From contig CBINNP010000044.1 of the NCBI GenBank assembly GCA_966252075.1, forward strand, positions 1 through 18,099: 18,099 bases of DNA, written 5' to 3'. The notes under the pieces are model-generated. The model was given only the letters and a program-made list of their open reading frames with translations, was not told the origin of the DNA and made no database searches. The DNA is from Solimonas sp966252075. GTDB lineage: Bacteria > Pseudomonadota > Gammaproteobacteria > Nevskiales > Nevskiaceae. Shown here piece by piece: positions 14,025 to 18,099 of the stretch. Position 1 is the first letter of the stretch. Each line of letters begins with the position of its first letter. The position numbers and the translations under genes are program-made.

Positions 14025-14163
14025 CGGCCCATAAAGACAGAGTGTGTGAATCGATGCTGGGCGGGAGGCCGTGAATGCGGGCTGACCCGGCAGCCGGCCC
14101 TACGCTGGCGATGCGCAAGGCGCTCCCTTAGCATGCCGGGCTGACTTCGCCGGGCCCGTCGCC

Positions 14164-14886
14164 ATCCGCCTCAACAAATACATCAGCGAAACCGGGATCT
14201 GCTCGCGCCGCGAGGCAGACGACTGGATCGCGCGCGGCCGCGTCACCATCAATGGCCGCGTCCCTGAACTGGGCACCCAGGTCGCGGATGGCGACGAGGT
14301 CCGGGTCGACGGCCAGCTGGTGCAGGGCCGCGCGCGCGACGCCGAGCACCGCCGGCAGCGCGTCTATATCGCTCTTAACAAGCCGGTCGGCATCACCTGC
14401 ACCACCGAGCGTCACGTGCAGGGCAACATCGTCGACTTCATCGGTCATCGCGAACGGATCTTTCCGATCGGCCGCCTCGACAAGGACTCCGACGGCCTGA
14501 TCCTGCTGACCAGCAATGGCGACATCGTCAACGAAATCCTGCGCGCCGAGAACGGCCATGAGAAGGAATACCACGTCACCGTCGACCGTCCGCTGACGGT
14601 GGAGTTTCTCGCCGGCATGGCCCGCGGCGTCTATCTGCCCGGCTTGAGCGCAACGACGCGGCCGTGTCGCGTCGACCGGCTCGGCCACCAGCAGTTCCGC
14701 ATCGTCCTCCATCAGGGCCTCAACCGGCAGATCCGCCGCATGTGCGAAGCCTTCGACTACAAGGTGCGCCGTCTGCAGCGCGTGCGTATCGTCAATATCG
14801 AGCTGGGCGCCCTGAAAAGCGGCAAATGGCGCGACCTGAGCCAAGCCGAGTTGCGCGGCCTGTTGCCGCAGCGCACGATCTGGTGA
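14164..14886 (+). CDS. rluF: 23S rRNA pseudouridine synthase, RluF-like, lacking a canonical start codon
   Basis: The frame reads IRLNKYISETGICSRREADD (S4-like RNA-binding domain), then YIALNKPVGITCTTE, then the RsuA/RluB/E/F motif GRLDKDSDGLILLTS with the catalytic Asp106 (counting from the ATC at 14164), then HEKEYHVTV and LNRQIRRMCEAFDY. Similarity to E. coli RluF, which makes pseudouridine at 23S position 2604, is strong over the whole length. The C-terminal basic tail of E. coli RluF is missing (about 240 against 290 residues). The oddity is the start: between the in-frame stop at 14083-14085 and the conserved RLNKY there is no ATG, GTG, TTG or CTG. ATC at 14164 takes the place of the expected ATG. 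An ATG at 14133 is one base out of frame and meets TGA after two codons. Function is firm; the start is unresolved. Confidence 0.88.
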   Translation: MRLNKYISETGICSRREADDWIARGRVTINGRVPELGTQVADGDEVRVDGQLVQGRARDAEHRRQRVYIALNKPVGITCTTERHVQGNIVDFIGHRERIFPIGRLDKDSDGLILLTSNGDIVNEILRAENGHEKEYHVTVDRPLTVEFLAGMARGVYLPGLSATTRPCRVDRLGHQQFRIVLHQGLNRQIRRMCEAFDYKVRRLQRVRIVNIELGALKSGKWRDLSQAELRGLLPQRTIW

Positions 14887-14986
14887 GCACGTCGCCAGCA
14901 GCGCTGCGGCGCAGGCAGTAGAATCCCCGCCCTTTTGCCGGGTCGATGCCGTTTCGTCACTGGCCTTCCCCTGAGGTTTCTTGCCA

Positions 14987-16885
14987 ATGTCGACGTCTTC
15001 TCCCTCTGATACGCCGCTCAGCTTCCTTGACCTGGAGCTATCCGAGCCGGTTCTGAACGCCCTGCTGTCGATCGGCTACGAGAATCCCTCGCCGATCCAG
15101 GCGCAGACGATTCCCCACCTGCTCGCAGGCCGCGACGTGCTCGGCCAGGCCCAGACCGGCACCGGCAAGACCGCCGCTTTCGCGCTGCCCATCCTGTCCG
15201 GCCTGGACCTCGCACAGCGCCTGCCGCAGACGCTGGTGCTGGCGCCGACGCGCGAACTGGCGATCCAGGTCGCCGAAGCCTTCCAGCGCTACGCCGCGCA
15301 GATGCCCGGCTTCCATGTGCTGCCGATCTACGGCGGTCAGAGCTACGGCCCGCAGCTGGCGGCGCTGCGTCGCGGCGTGCATGTCGTGGTCGGCACGCCC
15401 GGCCGCGTGCTTGATCACATCAAGCGCGGCACGCTGGACCTCAGCGCGCTGCGCTATCTGGTCCTCGACGAAGCCGACGAGATGCTGAAGATGGGCTTCA
15501 TCGAAGACATCGAGGCGATCCTGCAACAGACGCCGGTGACGCGGCAGGTGGCGCTGTTCTCGGCGACGATGCCGCCGCCGATCCGCCGCATCGCGCAGAC
15601 CTACCTGCGCCAGCCGGTCGAGGTGCAGATCGCCGCCAAGACCACCACTGCCGTCAACATCCGCCAGCGTTACTGGATGGTGGCCGGCCTCAACAAGCTC
15701 GATGCGCTGACACGCATTCTCGAAGTCGAGGAATTCGACGGATTGCTGATCTTCGTCCGCACCAAGGCGGAGACAGTGGAACTGGCCGAAAAGCTCGAGG
15801 CGCGTGGCTTCGCCGCCTCGGCGCTCAACGGCGACATGGAGCAGAAGGCGCGCGAACGCACCGTCGCCAAGCTCAAGAGCGGCGAGATCGATATCGTCAT
15901 CGCCACCGACATCGCCGCCCGCGGTCTCGACGTCGAGCGCATCGGCCATGTCATCAACTACGACATCCCGACCGATCCGGAAAGCTACGTGCACCGCATC
16001 GGCCGTACGGGCCGCGCCGGCCGCTCGGGTGAGGCGATCCTCTTCGTGGCGCCGCGCGAGCGCCACCTGCTGAGGCTGATCGAGCGCACCACGCGCCAGC
16101 CGATCACGCCGATGGACTTGCCGACGATCGGCGCCGTCAATGACCAGCGTGTCGCCCGCTTCAAGCAGAAGATCGCTGAGGCGCTGGCGGGATCGGCCGA
16201 TCTCAAGCCTTTCCGCACACTGATCGACAGCTACGAAGCCGAGCACGGCGTGCCGGCCGCGCAGATTGCGGCTGCGCTCGCACAGCTGCTGCAGGGAGAC
16301 ACGCCGCTGCTGCTCCACAAGGACGACATGCCGCCGCGTCCGGCGCCGCGGTCCGCGGCAAGCTCGACCGCCACGCCTTCGGACAAGGCCGGCGCCAACC
16401 CGTTCAAGGCCCGCGAAGAGCGCAGCGCGGTGCCGCAGCGGCGCATGCCTGAAGACTCGCCGCGCGCGACGCCGCGCGATGCCGAGGAGGCGCCGCGGCC
16501 GGCCCGGGACAAGCCGCGCAAACCCGCCGCACCGACCCCGGGCATGGAGACCTACCGCATCGAGGTCGGCCATCAGCACAAGGTCAAGCCGGGCAACATC
16601 GTCGGCGCGATCGCCAACGAGGCCGGGCTCGACAGCGCCAACATCGGCCGTGTCGAGATCTTCGACGACCACAGCCTGGTCGAGCTGCCGGAGGGCATGC
16701 CGAAGAACATCTTCCGCGACCTGCAGAAGGCCTGGGTTTGCGGTCGTCAGCTGCAGATCAGCCGCGCCGGCGACGCGGTCGCGGCGCCGCCGGTGCGCCG
16801 CCCGTCGCACGACGGCAAGCCACCGCATCGTGGCGCCCCGCCGCGGCTGGGTCGGCCGGTCGGCAAGCCGCCGAAGCGGCGCTGA
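14987..16885 (+). CDS. deaD: ATP-dependent DEAD-box RNA helicase DeaD/CsdA
   Basis: The protein has 632 residues, close to E. coli DeaD (629). Motifs in order: the Q motif with Phe13 and Gln38, Walker A AQTGTGKT (55-62), PTRELA, GTPGR, DEAD (161-164), SAT (192-194), ARGLD and HRIGRTGRAGR (from 336). A linker rich in Arg and Pro (about 445-520) leads to a DbpA-type RNA-binding domain, TYRIEVGHQHKVKPGNIVGA to LVELPEGMP, as in CsdA. It unwinds structured RNA during ribosome assembly and at low temperature. A TTG at 14981 is in frame, but the ATG at 14987 fits the family and has GAGG about 10 bases upstream. A possible -10 (TAGAAT) lies at 14919-14924. It follows rluF after 100 bases. Confidence 0.97.
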   Translation: MSTSSPSDTPLSFLDLELSEPVLNALLSIGYENPSPIQAQTIPHLLAGRDVLGQAQTGTGKTAAFALPILSGLDLAQRLPQTLVLAPTRELAIQVAEAFQRYAAQMPGFHVLPIYGGQSYGPQLAALRRGVHVVVGTPGRVLDHIKRGTLDLSALRYLVLDEADEMLKMGFIEDIEAILQQTPVTRQVALFSATMPPPIRRIAQTYLRQPVEVQIAAKTTTAVNIRQRYWMVAGLNKLDALTRILEVEEFDGLLIFVRTKAETVELAEKLEARGFAASALNGDMEQKARERTVAKLKSGEIDIVIATDIAARGLDVERIGHVINYDIPTDPESYVHRIGRTGRAGRSGEAILFVAPRERHLLRLIERTTRQPITPMDLPTIGAVNDQRVARFKQKIAEALAGSADLKPFRTLIDSYEAEHGVPAAQIAAALAQLLQGDTPLLLHKDDMPPRPAPRSAASSTATPSDKAGANPFKAREERSAVPQRRMPEDSPRATPRDAEEAPRPARDKPRKPAAPTPGMETYRIEVGHQHKVKPGNIVGAIANEAGLDSANIGRVEIFDDHSLVELPEGMPKNIFRDLQKAWVCGRQLQISRAGDAVAAPPVRRPSHDGKPPHRGAPPRLGRPVGKPPKRR

Positions 16886-16978
16886 GGCGCACGCCGGTTC
16901 CTCGGCGGTTCATCGAGATCGGGCAGCATGGATGGCACTCGGCTTCCGAGTGTCCGCTGAGCCATCCGCGAGCAATCC

Positions 16979-17284
16979 ATGTTCGAGACCCTGAAGGCCA
17001 ACTGGCAACACCTGCGCCGGGCCCCGGCCGGTGAGCGCTTCGAGCAGTACTACGCGCGTCGTCAGCAGAACCGCAGCAGCGGCGCCTTGCGTGCCCTGCT
17101 TCTCGGTGCTGGCGCGCTGATCGTCGTGATCGGCGTAATCCTGATGCCGTCGCCAGGGCCGGGCATGCTGATCGTCGATGTCGGCCTGGCGATGATGGCG
17201 GGCGAATCGCGCGGCGTGGCGCGGGCACTCGACGCGAGCGAGCGGCAGCTGCGTCATCTGTGGCGGAGTTGGCGCCGGCCTTGA
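16979..17284 (+). CDS. PGPGW-motif small membrane protein
   Basis: The protein has 101 residues. A basic amphipathic N-terminus (AGERFEQYYARRQQNR, 17-32) is followed by a hydrophobic segment, LLLGAGALIVVIGVILM (40-56), then PSPGPGMLIVDVGLAMMAGES (57-77), which carries the PGPG signature of the PGPGW transmembrane family (here PGPGM). The C-terminus is again basic with RQLRHLWRSWRR. It should be an inner-membrane protein with one or two spans; no function is established. It starts 93 bases after deaD on the same strand. No strong ribosome binding site is seen; a weak GAG lies about 8 bases upstream. Confidence 0.8.
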   Translation: MFETLKANWQHLRRAPAGERFEQYYARRQQNRSSGALRALLLGAGALIVVIGVILMPSPGPGMLIVDVGLAMMAGESRGVARALDASERQLRHLWRSWRRP

Positions 17285-17299
17285 GCATTGCGCGCCGGC

Positions 17300-17305
17300 T
17301 ATGAT
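17300..17305 (+). promoter_or_regulatory. Candidate -10 element for a leaderless transcript
   Basis: TATGAT is a 5-of-6 match to the sigma70 -10 and lies only 6 bases before the ATG at 17312, where no Shine-Dalgarno sequence exists. Transcription would then begin at or within a base of the start codon. The -35 region is poor, so this is tentative. Confidence 0.4.
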
Positions 17306-17311
17306 CGGCAC

Positions 17312-17791
17312 ATGTCTGTCGCACCCGTCCTGACTGCCGAGCAGATCGCTTTCATCTGCGGCCCTTGCTCGATCTACGCCGCTGCCTTCGATCCGCAGCG
17401 GCGCCCGGCGATGTCGCGCGCGCTGGGCTGCGAAGTCGGCGATGACCATCGCAGTCTCATCGTGCTGCTGCACCCGCGCCAAGCCGCCGCGGTGCTCATG
17501 CACGCCGCGCAATCCGGTCGCATCGCCGTGGTGTTCAGCGACACGCTCACCAATCAGACCCTGCAGCTCAAGGGCGAGGATGCACGGCGCATCGACGCAC
17601 CGCCCGGCAGCGAAGCCACGGTGGCCGCGCATATCGAGAGCTTTCTGGATCAGGTGCAAACGCTGGGCTTCGATCGCGCGCTGGCGCACGGGCTGGTCCG
17701 CGGTAGCCCGGAAGCCGCCGCGGCGCTGCATTTCACCATCAGCTCGGCGTTCGAGCAGACGCCTGGACCTGCGGCCGGAGCGCGCTTGTGA
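17312..17791 (+). CDS. Pyridoxamine 5'-phosphate oxidase-like (split-barrel) protein
   Basis: The start at 17312 gives 159 residues, a typical length for one split-barrel domain. It reads MSVAPVLTAEQIAFICGPCS, then RALGCEVGDDHRSLIVLLHP, then SGRIAVVFSDTLTNQTLQLKGEDARRI, the usual succession of strands with a flavin-contacting S/T-N-T-L-Q-L-KG-like segment, and ends with a helix LDQVQTLGFDRALAHGL. Members bind FMN or F420 or haem; the cofactor cannot be named here. An in-frame TTG at 17288 would add eight residues. The stop codon overlaps the GTG start of the next gene, which encodes a second split-barrel protein, so the two are translationally coupled. Confidence 0.7.
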   Translation: MSVAPVLTAEQIAFICGPCSIYAAAFDPQRRPAMSRALGCEVGDDHRSLIVLLHPRQAAAVLMHAAQSGRIAVVFSDTLTNQTLQLKGEDARRIDAPPGSEATVAAHIESFLDQVQTLGFDRALAHGLVRGSPEAAAALHFTISSAFEQTPGPAAGARL

Positions 17792-18099
17792 GCGGCGGCA
17801 CCATGGTGGACGTCGATGCGATCCGCGATGCGCTCGACAGCGCGATTCCCTGCGCGATCGCGACCGTCGCCGCCGACGGCACGCCGAACGTCACGCTGGT
17901 TTCGCACGCCGAGTACGTCGATGCGCAGCACGTCGCGCTGACCTTCCAGTTCTTCAACAAAACCCGCGAGAACATCCTGGCCTGGCCGCAGGCCATGCTC
18001 TACGTGACGCATGCCGCGACCGGTGCCAGCTACCGGCTGCAACTCGACTACCTGCGCACGGAACTCGAAGGCCCGTTGTTCGAGCGTCTGCGGGCACGG
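17788..18099 (+). CDS. Pyridoxamine 5'-phosphate oxidase family protein, N-terminal part (cut by window end)
   Basis: The frame opens with GTG at 17788, overlapping the previous stop in GTGA, with GGAG about 8 bases upstream. An in-frame ATG at 17803 is an alternative start. The 104 visible residues contain IPCAIATVAADGTPNVTLVS, HVALTFQFFNKTRENILAWP and YRLQLDYLRTELEGPLFERL, a clear FMN-binding split-barrel N-terminus. Relatives I recall with NKTRENI continue into sensory or other domains, so the full protein may be larger. The coupling with the preceding related gene suggests that the two products work together, perhaps as a heteromer; this is inference. Confidence 0.85.
   Translation, partial: MSGGTMVDVDAIRDALDSAIPCAIATVAADGTPNVTLVSHAEYVDAQHVALTFQFFNKTRENILAWPQAMLYVTHAATGASYRLQLDYLRTELEGPLFERLRAR

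Noticed and set aside
12765..14144. A 459-residue plus-strand open frame
   Set aside because: It is antisense to the YbhN and DUF6491 genes; its Gln/Arg/His-rich composition is typical of a shadow frame.
14133..14146. Programmed frameshift of the prfB type in rluF
   Set aside because: Not claimed as such: the codon before UGA is GGC, which is not a slippery codon like the CUU of prfB, and no stimulating upstream Shine-Dalgarno is seen. An indel or ATC start is simpler.
15038..16828. A 596-residue open frame on the minus strand
   Set aside because: It is antisense to deaD, whose helicase motifs are complete. Such long shadows are common in GC-rich DNA.
1..18099. CRISPR array, tRNA or rRNA genes, insertion sequences, prophage or defence genes
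   Set aside because: No regular repeats, transposase or integrase motifs, RNA-gene signatures or known defence domains were found on either strand.

Overview
The window comes from a GC-rich bacterial chromosome. Most genes match Gammaproteobacteria: a DeaD/CsdA helicase, an RluF-type pseudouridine synthase and a classical LexA. The LexA sits behind E. coli-type SOS boxes (TACTGT-N8-ACAGTA), which argues against Xanthomonadaceae, whose LexA uses a different box. A Nevskiales/Solimonadaceae-like lineage is my best guess; this is inference. The region is mostly ordinary core and accessory chromosome. I see no prophage, insertion sequence, CRISPR array, tRNA or rRNA.

Layout. 1-166 (-): start of a lipoprotein that leaves the window. 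396-2264 (+): DUF885 lipoprotein, a probable zinc hydrolase. 2376-3899 (+): large lipoprotein of unknown function. 3896-5146 (-): MFS exporter behind a near-perfect SoxR/MerR-type promoter, with no MerR-family gene in the window. 5273-5461 (-): small membrane protein that diverges from lexA. 5607-6257 (+): lexA behind two overlapping SOS boxes. 6258-6797 (-): MarR-family regulator, divergent from an enoyl-CoA hydratase/isomerase-family gene (6976-7764) and a flavodoxin-fold NAD(P)H:quinone oxidoreductase (7788-8507), with an AT-rich palindrome between. 8602-9036 (+): small secreted protein. 9083-9277 (+): DUF4169 protein. 9290-9568 and 9695-10636 (-): a small hypothetical protein and a secreted thioredoxin-fold/NTF2-fold fusion. 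10806-11021 (+): 71-aa orphan. 11022-11574: no intact gene, but a short relic of a short-chain dehydrogenase and the cspA terminator. 11575-11787 (-): cold-shock protein. 11971-12516 and 12479-12892 (-): two overlapping lipoprotein genes. 12987-14024 (-): YbhN/UPF0104 membrane protein. 14164-14886 (+): rluF-like gene without a normal start codon. 14987-16885 (+): deaD. 16979-17284 (+): PGPGW membrane protein. 17312-17791 and 17788-18099 (+): two coupled split-barrel (PNPOx-like) proteins, the second cut by the window end.

How they fit together. Three regulatory nodes are readable in the DNA: a SOS node at lexA that may also cover the divergent membrane protein; a SoxR/MerR-type redox or xenobiotic node at the MFS pump; and a MarR node over an acyl-CoA enzyme and a quinone reductase. 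cspA, deaD and rluF form an RNA/ribosome and cold-adaptation neighbourhood. The observations most worth checking are the MerR-type promoter without its regulator, the SOS-adjacent small membrane protein, the start-less rluF, and the CxxS thioredoxin-NTF2 fusion.
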